NCBI GenBank assembly: GCA_028571685.1
Contig: CM053148.1
Span: 85,582,001 to 85,646,000 of the forward strand
Origin: Heterohyrax brucei
Taxonomy: Eukaryota > Chordata > Mammalia > Hyracoidea > Procaviidae
Direction: 5' to 3'
DNA: 64,000 bases
This document shows, one piece after another, positions 13,896 through 26,003 of the stretch. The first letter of the stretch is position 1; each line of letters opens with the position of its first letter. A program made the translations under genes and the position numbers. The notes beneath the pieces were generated by a model. It was not told the DNA's origin, ran no database searches, and was given only the letters and a program-made list of their open reading frames with translations.

Positions 13896-14940
13896 GAAAA
13901 TATAAAACGTTACTATCTTAGTGTGAAGTTTTATATTTTCCTAAGTTTGAAGTTTCTATTTTGTGCATGGAAACACATTTTTGAAGTTTTATAGTGACAT
14001 CATTTCTACTGGCAGATCACAGTAGCATGTTGCATTCTCAGTAAATGCATTGTTCTCGGAACTGAATAATGCAAGAAACATAATGAACCTTATGGTAAAA
14101 GCCTTTTTATTGCAGTGGGACAAGGTCTTCCAAAACATTATGTACTTGATTACTTCTCGTTTCCTTTTCAAAATCACTAATTAAGCTTTCACTTAGAGGG
14201 TAAAAAAAATATTAAGAGTATTGAAAGCTTTTTAAAATCTTTCATCTGTGGAAATACAAAATGTTTTCACTCACATTAATTAATTAACCCTGTGACAATT
14301 GAGATAATCATCCAACTTATTGTATTGTCGTACAGCCAGATAAATGAGGAGGAAATAATTTAGCCAAGGTTGTCTTATCAGAGAAAGTGCTCAATGGGTA
14401 ACCTTACAGGGAATATCACTAGTTTACATTATGAAGGAGAGTACCAAAGAAATGTCCTTCAGTTGCCACACCTGACACTTTGGGGACAATAACCTTCCAA
14501 AATAAGGTTTTTCGTTCTTGTGATGTCTACCTTCTAGGTAGAATGAACAACTGTCCTCTTTAACTGCTGTTATTTTTTAAAATCATCTGTGTAATGTTTT
14601 AAAAATGATTCATCAAGTCCTACTGGACATTTCTATAACTTTCAAAACATCATTGTAAGCAATGGAAAGAGAACTTGACCCCTAATTTTAAAACAATAAG
14701 TGGGATGATGCTTACACACCCAAAAGAATATATTAAAGAAAAAATAAAAATAAAAAAACTTGTCAAAGATAAATAAAAATCTATCTCTGACCAAACAGAC
14801 AGCAAGGACTTGTCAGTGCTAAAAAAAGAAATGAGACTTGAAGTACAGTCTGAGTCCTCTGATAATAGAGATAGATATATAAATAGATGATAAGTTAGAG
14901 AGAGAGAGAAGATGCATAGATGTTTGAGTGGGCTTGTGGG

Positions 14941-15024
14941 TAAGCGGATGGATGGATGGATGGGTGGGTGGGAGGGTGGATGGACGGACGGACGGATGGA
15001 CAGATGGATGGATGGATGGATGAA
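14941..15024 (+). repeat. (GGAT)n tetranucleotide repeat with GGGT and GGAC variants
   Basis: About 80 bp of GGAT units grading into GGGT, GGAC and back to GGAT. The minus-strand open frame through it (HPSIHPS...) is an artefact. Confidence 0.95.
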
Positions 15025-15570
15025 TGACTAAACAATGGAGAAGACCTTTTGTTATAGAATAATGCTAACTGATAAATATGCAAGAGTTGTGAACTGAAAA
15101 ATTATCAATAGGTGCTAAATTCAGGTGAGGGGGGAGAGTTTGCAAAGTAATAAGAATTTTTTTTATCTCACCATAAATTTCTCATTAGTCACAAAGGGAA
15201 AACTAGTTACTACGAAGTAAAGAAATCAGATACTTTGCCCAAATGATCAGAATTAATGTCACCAAAGAGGTGCAGAGGGACATCATATACCTTTGGCGGT
15301 GCTATTCTGAGGATGACACAAGACCACATACACAGTATTTCAACTAGGAATTCACAGCCTGAACTTACCATAAGAAAGTTTCTGACATACCTGAATCAAC
15401 GAATCTTGTATAAAATAGCTAACCTGTAGTTTTCAAAAGCTCTTGAAAATACTTCGTTAGGAAATCAAAAGTTGCATCATTGAGTTTACAAATGAGGATG
15501 ACACTTGGCTGTGGCTTTGGCTTATTAGCAAACATAAAAAGCTATCAGATGCTCCTCAAATCTCATTTAA

Positions 15571-15722
15571 AAACCCATTGTAAGCAAGTCGGTTCCAATT
15601 CATAGCAACCAGGTAGGATAGTGTAGAATTGCCTCATACAGTTTTCAAGGAGTGGCTAGAGGGTTTCAGGAGCCACCTATTGGTTAGCAGCTGAGCTTTC
15701 AACCACTGCACCACAAGGGCTC
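15571..15722 (-). mobile_element. AfroSINE
   Basis: Reverse-strand copy with tail at the left and tRNA-like head (CAACCACTGCACCACAAGGGCTC) at the right. Confidence 0.8.
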
Positions 15723-16682
15723 TCAAATCTCATTAGACACCATATACTCATCCTAAAGAGAACTCACATGTTTGTGCTGAGCCAAGCCAGCCAAGGGCCG
15801 ACACAAAAAGAAAACGTCACCTGATGTGTGACTTTTTTACTCATCCGAAATTCATACTGAAACAACTCTCTTATAATTGTTATGACTATGACGGTGTCTT
15901 CATCTTGAAAACACAACTTCTACTGGAGGAAATAAAATAGATGCAAAGAAAGTGGTTCAGGCTTCACTTGTGAAATGTTTCTCCAGTGTAAATTAGAGAC
16001 TTCAAACATCAGAGAAACAACAGATTTCCTGAAAGTGGTAAAAACCTTTGTAGATGTCACATTAATTATATTTACAAAATAAATGCTGCAAAAAAAAAAA
16101 ATCTTCATGAATGTATTCTGTGATGAAGTAGAGCTAGCAAGTGTAGAATTTTTAGAGTTTTGCTAGAAATGGGAGGAGATGTTTGGTGTCATCATGGTCA
16201 AGATACTTTATTTTTTTCCACTGAGTATCTTGAATTTTGCCAGATACTAATGAGAAAGAGCCAGTCTAAAGGAAAAACTGAGGACTCAGAAGACAGAGTA
16301 GGTTGTGAAAAAGGACATCCTTGAATAAGTGAATGAATGGATCCAGTACACAAGTAAAGAGCCCATCTAAGGCAGGTTCAGGGACAGCAGTAGCAGAGCA
16401 CAAGCAGTATATGGGCAGAGATGCCATAACTTACGTGTTTGTTGGGGGGTGAGAATCTGAGGACGCTGTCTCCAGATTGTGTTTGTTTCCTCCGTAATAT
16501 AAGAGAAATCTCGTCTAATGACAGTAAAAACAGTTAAGGAAAAACTTGAGGCTATAGGACAGAAAAAGAAAACATGAAACCATCTCAGAGAGTGAAAGAG
16601 TGAAACGCGTAAAGCAACGTATAATTTTCAGACAACGCCGTTAGTTGCCATAGGAGGTCTGATAACTGAGTCCATGAACTTA

Positions 16683-16864
16683 ATTGTTCTAAGTTCTACA
16701 TGTTTCATTGCTGAGTATCACTAGTCACCTTCAAAGTACTCCCCTTGGGAAGCTATGCACCGAAGCTGGTGCCTAGTCCACCCTTCAAAGCAATTTTGGA
16801 ACTCTTTTTGGAATTGCTGTTGTGCAGGGTTACACAGTGGCAAGTTCACGAACTTAATTGTATA
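16683..16864 (-). mobile_element. mariner element, internally deleted copy
   Basis: On the minus strand a terminal repeat (TACAATTAAGTTCGTGAACT, at 16843-16862 on +) is followed almost at once by the mariner transposase C-terminus: NCFEGWTRHQLRCIASQGEY then FEGD and a stop near 16725. The opposite terminus lies near 16683. A deletion has removed nearly the whole transposase, giving a short non-autonomous copy of about 180 bp. Confidence 0.75.
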
Positions 16865-16902
16865 ATTGTCTGTGAGAGAGTTTTTAGCCGGTAAACAAGT
16901 GT

Positions 16903-17203
16903 ATTGCAGCATCCTCCCTATTCACCTGATCTGGCCCCCAGTGACTTTTTTCTTTGCCCAAAGATGAAGGAAGTATTGAAAGGAAGACGTTTTCGTAACA
17001 TTCAGGACATCAAGGGTAATACAATGACAGCCCTGATAGCCATTCCAGAGAAAGAGTTCAAAAATTGTTTTGAAGGGTAGACTAGGCACCAGCTTCAGTG
17101 CATAGCTTCAAAAGGTGAGTATTTTGAAGGTGACTCTAGTGATATTCAGCAATGAGGTACATTACACTTTTTCTAGGATGATTTCGTGAACCTAATTGTC
17201 ATA
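16903..17203 (+). mobile_element. mariner transposase 3' half with terminal repeat
   Basis: Translates as QHPPYSPDLAPSDFF, containing the third catalytic Asp of the mariner DD34D triad, and runs to KGEYFEGDSSDIQQ at the C-terminus. An in-frame TAG replaces a Trp codon in the NCFEGW motif. The right terminal repeat GTGAACCTAATTGTCATA ends at 17203. The 5' half is absent. It lies head-on to the minus-strand copy at 16683-16864. Confidence 0.8.
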
Positions 17204-17458
17204 CTTCCTACTTAAGAGTAAGGTCCTTTGTTTAGTGTGAACTCAGCATGATTGTGGGTTTTTCTCCAGCCATACTGAATACAGATCTAGATTACCCTAA
17301 GTGTTAGATTTCATCAAAGTTAGGTTTTAGCTAGGCAACAGGGAGAGAGAGATAAGGGAGTTGACGCAAAGTACAACTGAGTCATTTTATCGATGGACCA
17401 TAAATCTAAGCTGAATAAAGCGGGACAGGAAAGCACAAAAGAAGTAACATCACTTTAA

Positions 17459-17476
17459 TTTTTTTTTTTTTTTTTA
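17459..17476 (+). repeat. poly(T) run
   Basis: About 17 T in a row. Confidence 0.85.
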
Positions 17477-17634
17477 ACGCTTTCAGTGAATTGGAAACTC
17501 AAGTGAGGTACAAGATTTCATGGCATCAGCATTCTAAAAAATAAAAGATGTGGTCAGATTTACACACTGGCCTTTAAAAACTAGTGCTGCTACTGGTTTT
17601 GACAAGACTGAGAATAAAAAATTGTTGCTAGCTG

Positions 17635-17985
17635 TCATCAAGTCAGCCACTCCACGTAAAATAGAACAAAATCTTGCCCACTCTTGCCATCTCCATTATC
17701 ATTAGTGTGATTGAGTCCATTGTCACAGTGACTGTGTATTTTAAGTGCCTTCCAACCCTAGAGGCTCATGTTCCATCATTCTGTTGAACACTAGTCTGTT
17801 GTTATCCATAGAATTTTCACGGGTTAAGTTTGGGAAGTAGATCACCAGGCCTTTCTTACCAAACTGCCTCGGTCGGGAAGCACCTCCAAAAGCTCCAGGT
17901 CATCCATGAGGGTGCCTGTTGGTATTTGAAATACCGATGGCCTAATTTCCATCATCACAGCATGAGTCGGATCTGACTCGACGGC
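17635..17985 (-). mobile_element. composite afrotherian SINE/RTE-tail repeat
   Basis: Long variant containing CACCAGGCCTTTCTTACC and GGTATTTGAAATACC. At 17964-17979 it meets the near-perfect palindromic tail GAGTCGGATCTGACTC, followed by GACGGCACTTGGCTGGC. The tail reads in + orientation while the body reads in - orientation, so two elements may be abutted. Confidence 0.6.
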
Positions 17986-18003
17986 ACTTGGCTGGCTGGC
18001 ATC

Positions 18004-18058
18004 ACTATAGAGTCACTATGAGTCAAAATTGACTCAGCGGTGAAGAGTTTTATTTTGG
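18004..18058 (+). mobile_element. AfroSINE tail fragment
   Basis: GAGTCACTATGAGTCAAAAT and GACTCAGCGG then T-rich TTTTGGTTTT; only the 3' end is present. Confidence 0.65.
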
Positions 18059-18640
18059 TTTTATCACTAATTACAGAACCTACACAAGGCTGAAAATTGT
18101 GTTAGAGGCTCCAAGCCTAAAACTTTCAACAACGACATGAAATAGAAACTTGTATCCTAGTCCTTCCAGAGAGAAAAATGAAGCTCCGATATGTGAAGAA
18201 ACACGGCTGGGTTATATAAAACACAAGCTGTAGATCTGAGATTTAAGTCACATATATCTAAACTCATTAACTATATAAAGAAAAAAAACTATATGATTTT
18301 ATGCAAAGAAAATATATTGAAAGAAACATATTCTGCAACCATTTTAACCCTTTCCAAATTAACATATAGTTTTATTTCAAAATCGGTGTAATTACCACTA
18401 ATTTTTCTTAGAACACATTAATCCTGAATTTCACCTAAAAGAGGAAACGATAACATTAGGGGTTATCTGAAAAAGTCATTCATGAAGATCATCAGTTCTC
18501 TCTGGTAGTAAAACCATTTAAAAGACCACAGAGAGAGAGAGACACGAAGTCACTGGAAGTAAACAGGTACATGTGAATTTTATATAATAATCTAGAGGGA
18601 TCACAAAACAATGGGATGGGTGAAGATTATTAAAGAGGTG

Positions 18641-18999
18641 TGTCTTAGCTATCTAGTGCTTTCATAAGTGAAAAATATGACACGTAGATGACTTTCAAGA
18701 ACAGGAATTTATAGTCTCACCATGCAGGAGGTGAGAAGTCCAAATCTGGTCCTTGCTGGTAGCTCCATGAGTTCCTTGGTATTCCTCAGCCTCTGTCTTC
18801 CCTCTGTGTGTCTCTGTATCTATTCTGCTCTTTTTATGGCTCAGAAAGTGATTAGGTTTAGGATGTACCTCACTCTGGGATGGCCTCATTAACATAAGAA
18901 AAGAAACCTCTATTTACAAACAGGATTACATCTGCAGAAACAGGGGCCAGCCACTTCAGCATGTATTTGGGGGAGGACACATTCATTCTATAAATGGCA
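18641..18999 (-). mobile_element. MaLR-like LTR, older copy
   Basis: Begins TGTCTTAGCTATCTAGTGCT, as other minus-orientation LTRs here, and ends ATTCTATAAATGGCA. It is shorter than the family's usual 520 bp, and I see no target duplication. Confidence 0.65.
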
Positions 19000-19272
19000 G
19001 CAATTTGGCTTAACTAAAACTAAGAACTTAAAGAGAAAATGAATGTTGATATACAAATACACCAAATAAGATTAATATACATAAGGAAACATTAAATAGA
19101 TAAGTTTAAGTGGAAAAGTGAAAAATAAGTTGGATTTGGATCAATCAGATTGCTAAAAAAGGAGCCCAATTCTTAAGCTTGGAAACAAGAGAAAAAAAGG
19201 ATGAAGAATAATGTATTTTGTTACATATAAGTTGAGTAAAAATAGTAAAATAAATCTTTTTGATAGCATTAC

Positions 19273-19793
19273 TGTCTTAGTCAGCTAGGGCTGCTCTAAC
19301 AGAAATACAACAGAGTGAATGGCTTTAACAAAGCCATCTTACACAGTCCAGTAGGCTACAAGTCCATATTCAGGGTGTCTGCTCCAAGGGAAGGCTTTCG
19401 CCTGGTCGGCTCTGGAGGAAAGTCTGGTACTGCTTGCATCAGTCTTTGTCCAGGGAGCATCTTGGTGCAGGACCCTCAGGTCTGAAGGACACACTCTTCT
19501 CCCAGTGCTTCTTTCTTGATGGTACCAGGTTCCCAGTTCTCTGCCTGCTTCCCTTTCCTTTTATCTCTTGCAGGATGAAAAGACTAAGGGTGGGGCAAGC
19601 CGTACTCCAGGGAAACTCCCTTTGTAGTGGAGCAAGGAGGTGATCTTATAAAGGAATTTACAGTCCCACCCTAATCCTTTAACGTACAGCATAGGAAAAC
19701 CACAGAGTGGAGGACAGTCACAAGATACTGTGAATCAGGGCCCAGCCACATGGCTACACATATTTTTGGGATGACACAATTCAATCCATGACA
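19273..19793 (-). mobile_element. MaLR-like solo LTR with perfect target duplication
   Basis: 521 bp, TG...CA ends, flanked by ATTAC at 19268-19272 and 19794-19798. Low apparent divergence from the copies at 124 and 32203 makes it one of the younger insertions. Confidence 0.9.
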
Positions 19794-19829
19794 ATTACTC
19801 TTAAATATACATGTACATATATGTACACG

Positions 19830-19852
19830 TATATGTATATATATATATATAA
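19830..19852 (+). repeat. (TA)n microsatellite
   Basis: Alternating TA/TGTA tract directly left of a SINE. Confidence 0.85.
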
Positions 19853-19873
19853 TTATGTAGCCTTAATTATATA

Positions 19874-20029
19874 GAAAACTTTGTGGGCACAGTGGTTAAG
19901 TGTTACGCTACTAACAAAAAGGTCAGCAGTTCAAATCCACCAGGTGCATCTTGGAAACTCGATAGAGCAGTTCTGCTCTGTCCTATAGGGTCGCTATGAG
20001 TCAGAATTGATTTGATAGCAGTGAGTTTT
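19874..20029 (+). mobile_element. AfroSINE with 9-bp target duplication
   Basis: tRNA-like head through ATGAGTCAGAATTGATTTGA tail, flanked by TAATTATAT at 19864-19872 and 20030-20038. Confidence 0.9.
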
Positions 20030-20864
20030 TAATTATATTTATTGTTATCTTAGTTTTAGTTTCATTCTCATTACAATTCCAGTTTATGGGCTATCAGTTA
20101 AGAACAAAACAGAAAAGATACAGAAAAGTGGCAAACCTATCAATTTATCAAAGAAGTGAAAAAATTTAGATCTGTACTGTTTATTTATCCAGTCTGCAAC
20201 ATTTTAATTGACAGTGCACCTATATGCTTGCTACCACCATTATAAGGTGACACACTGCTTTTGAAAGGAATTTCTCTGAGGCATCAAGGTACACATTCTT
20301 GGAGCCAATTAGTCAACTCTAGGAAGAGCAATTCAAGATGATAAAGAGTCTGTGTGTAACAAGATATTCATCTCACCATTATTTATAACATAAAAAAATA
20401 AGAGTAATCTCAATATAAATGGATGGTCAGTGGAATAGCACATAGCCATTAATTTAAAGTGCATGAAGATTATGTAGCAGTTTGGAAAAGCTTTGTGCAA
20501 CGAAAGGTGAAAATTATACACAGTTTGATATGACTGCAAAGATGGGAACACAAAAACAGAAATGGAAAATGACTGAAACATATATTGCCAGAACCGCAGG
20601 TATATTAATTCATATAACACAATGTAGTAATGCATATATTATTTGAATGTGTTAATTGCATTTTAATATACAAAGATTATATAAAGATATTTTCCTGTTT
20701 GCAATTCTTCGATAATGTTGCACAGTTTCTATATGCTGTATGCTTCTCTCCTCCCCATATTCATTTTGGAAATGTTGGCCTGCATGGGCTAAAAACACAA
20801 AATTCTTTCTCTGAATTTCATAGCACTCCCAATCTTTTCAGTATTGTGAAAAACAAAAAATGAA

Positions 20865-21055
20865 ATAATTGCTAATGAGTCGATCTCAACTCATGGAGAC
20901 TCACGTGTGTCAGAGTAGAGCTGTGCTCCATAAGATTTTCATTGGCTGAATTTTCAGAAGTAGATTGATCAGCAAGCCTTTTTTCTTTGGCATTCTGGGT
21001 GGCTTTGAACTTCCAACCTTAACTGTTTACCACTCAGGAGCTCTTTCAATAATCA
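20865..21055 (-). mobile_element. diverged AfroSINE-family element
   Basis: Same layout as 10485-10660: CAACTCATGGAGACTCACGT, TGTGTCAGAGTAGAGCTGTG, TTTTCATTGGCTGA, AGTAGATTGATCA; the head is at the right end. Confidence 0.7.
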
Positions 21056-21272
21056 GATACTGTGAATAAATGGATATTTACACTAAGGAATTAAAAAAAA
21101 ACAGAGTATCAGTTATGAAAGAATATTAAAGGCACTACAGCTCCAGCTTCATCTATAAATTTTTTAAATGATTTGACATGTGAAAAAGAGCAAAACCTCT
21201 CAGATTACTCAGGAATCTGAGTAATTTCTCAAAGAGCTTTTGTGGTTTGATTTTAGTGAAACCTTGTCTGAA

Positions 21273-21296
21273 AATAATAATAATAATAATAATGCA
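21273..21296 (+). repeat. (AAT)n microsatellite
   Basis: About eight ATA/AAT units. Confidence 0.9.
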
Positions 21297-22029
21297 CCAT
21301 TGCCATTATATAGTACTGTTTCAAAATGCCTTCCAATGTTTAATATTATTAAAGATACTCCATATTTATTTCATAATGAGTCATCCCCAAAAATATCACT
21401 CATCAGAATCATATCACCACTTTATCAAAATTCAAAAGTTCCGTAAACAAAAGAACACTGTTTCTTATCTTAGATTTTCATGTTGAATGTGCAGCTGTGT
21501 AAACCATGGGGATTCTCTTTGAAATATGCTCCAGCAGTTTTTCCACAGATGGCAAAACATAAACACTTGGTTCCTGACACATAGATACACGCCACGACTC
21601 AGTGACAGAAACTGAAGTAGAGTGAGATGCGGGAGATGCTTCAACACAAAAACAGTGTTAGAACCACGTGCTTGTATGAAGCTATTGAATGGACATCCAG
21701 CTGTAGCTTCCTGTTTTACATGGAAGCCACAGGGTTGTACTTCTTGGATGGGATGAGGTTTATTGTAAACCTCTTTGTCTCATTACTCAGAGATAATGAA
21801 GCAAAGGAGTGGGCGTAATGCAGAAGGCATGAGTGTTTCCACTCCGTAGGAGTAGTTCACTTTGTGATAGAAAACAGAGCTTTGGAGCCTTTCTGCTTCC
21901 CAGGATCAGGAGACAGTCTGAAGGAGCAGTGGAGAAGCTGACAGCAGCGTTGCCATGTTCTTTGCAGGGCTGTGTCTTCTGCCATGAACCTGGTCAACGC
22001 ACTGGGACATGCAGAGCTTAAGACCTAGC

Positions 22030-22150
22030 TAGCTGCTGTTGAGTTAATTCTGACTCAAGTGTGCAGAATAGAGCTGCTCCCTAGGGTTTTCAAAACCGTG
22101 GCCATTATGAAGCATTCAGGTAGCAGAGCAGGGCTGAAGGACAGCCAGTC
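22030..22150 (-). mobile_element. AfroSINE-family fragment
   Basis: GCTGCTGTTGAGTTAATTCTGACTC, then GAGCTGCTCCCTAGGGTTTTCA; the tail and middle are recognisable and the head is not. Confidence 0.6.
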
Positions 22151-22289
22151 TAAGTCTGTGACTCCCTCTTCTGCTATCTGGAATTACTCAATTTGGGCTT
22201 CTTCATATCCACCGAGTACAGAGAGAATAGTTAGATGTCCAAAGCATTGAGCACCTGATCAACAGGGTGAAGAGCAAGGCATTTGGAAA

Positions 22290-22447
22290 ACCAAACCAAA
22301 CCCACTGCCACTGAGTTGATGCTGACCCATAGCAACCCAAAAGACAGAGTAGAACTGCCCCATAGAGTTTCCAAGGAGTTCCTGGTGGATTTGAACTACT
22401 GATCTTCTGTTTAGCAGACATAGCACTTAACCACTATGCCACCATGA
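22290..22447 (-). mobile_element. AfroSINE, full length
   Basis: AAACCAAACCAAACCCACTG tail at left, AGAACTGCCCCATAGAGTTT in the middle, and the head reading AACCACTATGCCACCATG at right. Confidence 0.9.
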
Positions 22448-22571
22448 TTTCCAGAAGCAAACATAATTTACCTTCGTATAGAATGAGACTATGTTTGAAT
22501 CTGCATGGTTGTCAGAAGATTATCAGAATTTTATAGGTAAGAGCACAATTCAAAAGACTTCTTTTTTTAAA

Positions 22572-22755
22572 AAAATTTTATTTAATATAACTGAGTGAAA
22601 ATGTACATTCACGTATAAATTTACATACCCACCTATATGCAGCTTCCACTGCTCTCCTTGCCCGGTGACATCACACTGTTCCTCTCTGCTCCATACATGT
22701 CTCATTCTCCCAACAGTCTCTTTTTTCCCTCTTCTCCACCCACTCTCCTTCCTCC
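22572..22755 (+). repeat. unnamed interspersed repeat, copy 2
   Basis: Second copy of the block at 12888-13045, with a longer right end (CTCCTTCCTCCAGCCAGAGG). The left boundary is a T/A-rich run. Confidence 0.7.
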
Positions 22756-22980
22756 AGCCAGAGGTCAGCAGGATGACATCCTATAGATGTATAGAACCAT
22801 AAAGTACATCCAATATATGGTCACTGCATCGCCAAGTCCAATCCATTCCTGTCCGAAGCAGAAGACTTCTAAAAATAAATTTGTTGAAATGTTTCCTACT
22901 TTTTCTTTTTGTGTTTTATCTCTTCAATTTCAGTCTTTAAAGCCTAGTCATTTATGTCTGTCATCCTAGTCTTGTGAATC

Positions 22981-23195
22981 CAGTCCCTCAGTGGTTCAAA
23001 TAGTTAAAATACTAACTTACTAACTGAAAGGCTAGAGGGTGGAGCCCACCCAGAGGTGCCTCAGAAGAAAGGCCTGGTGATCTACTTCCCAAAAATCAGC
23101 CCTTGAAAATAACAAGGAGCACAGTTCTACTCTGACACACACAGCAGCAAGGCAGCGGGGTTGGGAAATCAAATCAACTCAACAGGAACTAGTTG
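22981..23195 (+). mobile_element. SINE variant with long tRNA-like body
   Basis: CAGTGGTTCAAATAGTTAAA head followed by GAGGTGCCTCAGAAGAAAGG, CCTGGTGATCTACTTCC and AAAATCAGCC. The same variant occurs at 27246, 28108 and 42978. Confidence 0.75.
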
Positions 23196-23664
23196 CTTTC
23201 AGCCTTGCTATTGAAGATTCATTCACACTAAACAGTTAAAGCATGCCAATTTCCAAGTAGAACCAAAATCTTAACGATGCTTCAGCTCCCAGGGACTCAT
23301 CAGCACATGAGACATTGAAGAATTAACTGGTTTTTGAAATCACAGATACGTTTCACTGCAAGAAGTCCTTCTCATCCAGACCTCGAGATGGGGTTGAGAG
23401 CACTGTAGTTTCATAGAGATCTCCCCAGCATCATAATAGAGAATATTAAATGTGTTTTAAATACACCCTAATATATTTAACAGTAAAAAAAAATTAATTT
23501 AAGAAAATTTGTCAGTTAAGGTTTGGAAAATTAAACTCATGATTTCCAGTCCCAAGTCTGTTTACTTATTTCTGTAATGACACCTTCTTTCTCCTCCCAC
23601 CTGTCTCCACAAACAGAGTCATTGCCTGAGCTACCATTGTTTATTGATTCATATGTTTTCTTCA

Positions 23665-23935
23665 CTGCTGTGTTGTTATTGTTGTCAGAACAAAGCACTG
23701 CCTGGTCCTGAGCCATCTCCATGACCAGCTGCAGATTAGATGGTTATGAGTCATAGGCCTTTCATTGGCTGACTTTCAGGAGTAGATCGCCAGGCCTTTC
23801 TGCCGGGTCTGTCTTAGTCTAGAAGCTCTGGGAAACATCCAAGTGTGCACATGAGGTGGATTGGTCAAGAATTGAACTTGGGGGTCCTGTATGGAAGGTG
23901 ATAATTCTGCCACTGAACTGTCAGGGCTCCATGGA
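23665..23935 (-). mobile_element. diverged AfroSINE-family element (long variant)
   Basis: CACTGCCTGGTCCTGAGCCA, GGTTATGAGTCATAGGCC, GTAGATCGCCAGGCCTTTCT and a head-like GCCACTGAACTGTCAGGGCTCC at the right. Confidence 0.7.
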
Positions 23936-24394
23936 GGACCTTATAATCCCTCAGGAATGCTATCACTACATCTCACCGTCAGTGCATCACTGCTGACAGT
24001 CATCTTCCCAAAGCAAAGTACCAGTACGGGCCACTATCATTTTAGACATTCCTGGTGACCTTATATCACACACTCTTATGTGACCATCAGAGCCCATCAT
24101 TGTGATGATACAACCAGACCCCTCAGTGTCTTCTTATTTCTCCTCTCCATGTATGTTTGCCTGAACAAAGTGCCCTCCCGCTTCTGTGATTTTTCTCAAG
24201 CTTAAATCGCCTCTTAACTCCATCTCTGTCTCTTCAGCACCATATATCCAAGATTCTTTCCCTAAACCACCAATTCTAAACATTTTGACCTATGACACAT
24301 TTATGACACTTTGCTACATCGCCATCACTACCCAGATAAACCAAGATTTTTTGCAGGCAAAAGCTTCTGTCCCCTTCCAAACAACCTATCCTAA

Positions 24395-24640
<246 letters not shown>

Positions 24641-24780
24641 TCCTACTCCCAGAGCGCAAAACATGCCTCTTGGTGACCTTGCCTGGAACAAAAATGCCTC
24701 TTCTTAGAAACAGATGGGACAGGATTGCTCTAGGGACTAATTTTTTTGAGGTGAGACCGTATCGCAGGTGAAATACCCAG
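24641..24780 (+). other. CYYR1: start of CYYR1 3' UTR
   Basis: Sequence directly after the TAG, with no repeat recognised until the SINE-like tail near 24890. The 3' end of the transcript cannot be fixed from sequence. AATAAA hexamers occur at 26815, 26948 and 27140, the last followed by a T-rich stretch, but earlier non-canonical sites are possible. Confidence 0.5.
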
Positions 24781-24884
24781 ATTCAGAGTCAAAGTTTCTA
24801 CCCCGCTCAGTCTGAGTCCAGTACGGACTCCAGCACACCAGCAGTCAGGAAGACAGCTCAGACTCAGGCAATGATTCATTCTGT

Positions 24885-24945
24885 TATTGATGAGGTCGCC
24901 ATGAGTCAACGACGGCTGCACAGCAGTCAACACTACCACTACCCT
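24885..24945 (+). mobile_element. SINE-like tail fragment in CYYR1 3' flank
   Basis: GAGGTCGCCATGAGTCAACG and ACGGCTGCACAGCAGTC resemble the SINE/RTE 3' tail; the upstream part is not recognisable. Confidence 0.5.
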
Positions 24946-25019
24946 ACTCAGACTTGACCCCATCTGCAGCACTGTGCTTGGAGACATAGGTACCAACTTT
25001 TGGAGATGAACTGACCGAT

Positions 25020-25990
25020 GGAAGCCCATTCAGAAAAATAAGATTGACAGAAAGTCTGATAATCCTGTTGTTTGAGAATCATGAATGCTTATTGAGTGCT
25101 TGAGCACCTACTGTGTGCCATGAACTGTTGTGACACTGGATAAAAGCTACAGGGAGGGCATTTGGTTAAGTATAAGAAAAAACATTTAAACATTAGGATC
25201 TCTCTTATTGACCGGAATACTTGGTGAAGCTCCCTGTTACCAAGACTTCTCAAAGAAAATATGGCTATCTGACAGCAGAACATTCCAGAAGGTACCCCTA
25301 AGTCAAATGGTTAGATGCACTCGCTGGAACCCAGAAGTTGGATTCATGTGTGAAGCTGGTATGGGGTGAATTTCTTTGCTTCCAAAAATGAAAACACAGG
25401 TATAGTTGAGTCTTATCCACTTCATTTGAGAGTTTAAATAAGATCAAAAAGATTCAACAGCTGCTTAAAGCCAAGAATGCATCAGAGCTGGCTACTTACA
25501 GCTAAAAACCATCTAGCTTTATTGAGAGAATGGCAAAGATTACTCCAACTGTAAAAAGAAAAAATAAGTGGCAAATCCTACAGGCAACAAATACTTCACT
25601 TTCAAAGCAAAAGATAAGAAGCCAAATAGTGCCACTAGATTTTGTATCAGGGAGTAAAATCTCAGGTCTTTACCTTGAAGATACATGCTAAACTTAACTA
25701 AAAAAAAAAGTCAAACGGGAAAGAACCTGGAACCTCTTCTGTGGATTTCTACTCAAATGTAGTTTAGGGATGCTTATTCCTTTCCTGAGAAATTCTGATA
25801 ATCCTGTCCCTTGGAAAAGTTGCACAGTTAAAGGCAAGTTTAAAGTTTACTAACTTCAAACACTTAACCTTTGACCAAAACACAAGTTTTATGAAGTGTC
25901 TACCTTTGGGTAAAAAAAAGTTTAATAGATAATTCTAATGTGCCATATTTTTCTGCAAGTGACCTTAAAATTTATATTTTTATGTGAGTC
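25020..25990. other. no gene recognised; CYYR1 3' flank or UTR
   Basis: AT-rich. Around 25085-25150 the TTGAGTGCTTGAGCACCTAC..TGTGTGCCATGAACTG wording resembles a very old mammalian repeat. No coding signal. Confidence 0.5.
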
Positions 25991-26003
25991 TTTTGTGTAT
26001 TTA

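Noticed and set aside
14941..15024. CRISPR-like regular array
   Set aside because: Units are 4 bp with no spacers; this is a eukaryotic microsatellite.
14895..15083. Open frame with repeating HPSIHPS units
   Set aside because: Produced by the GGAT repeat read on the minus strand.
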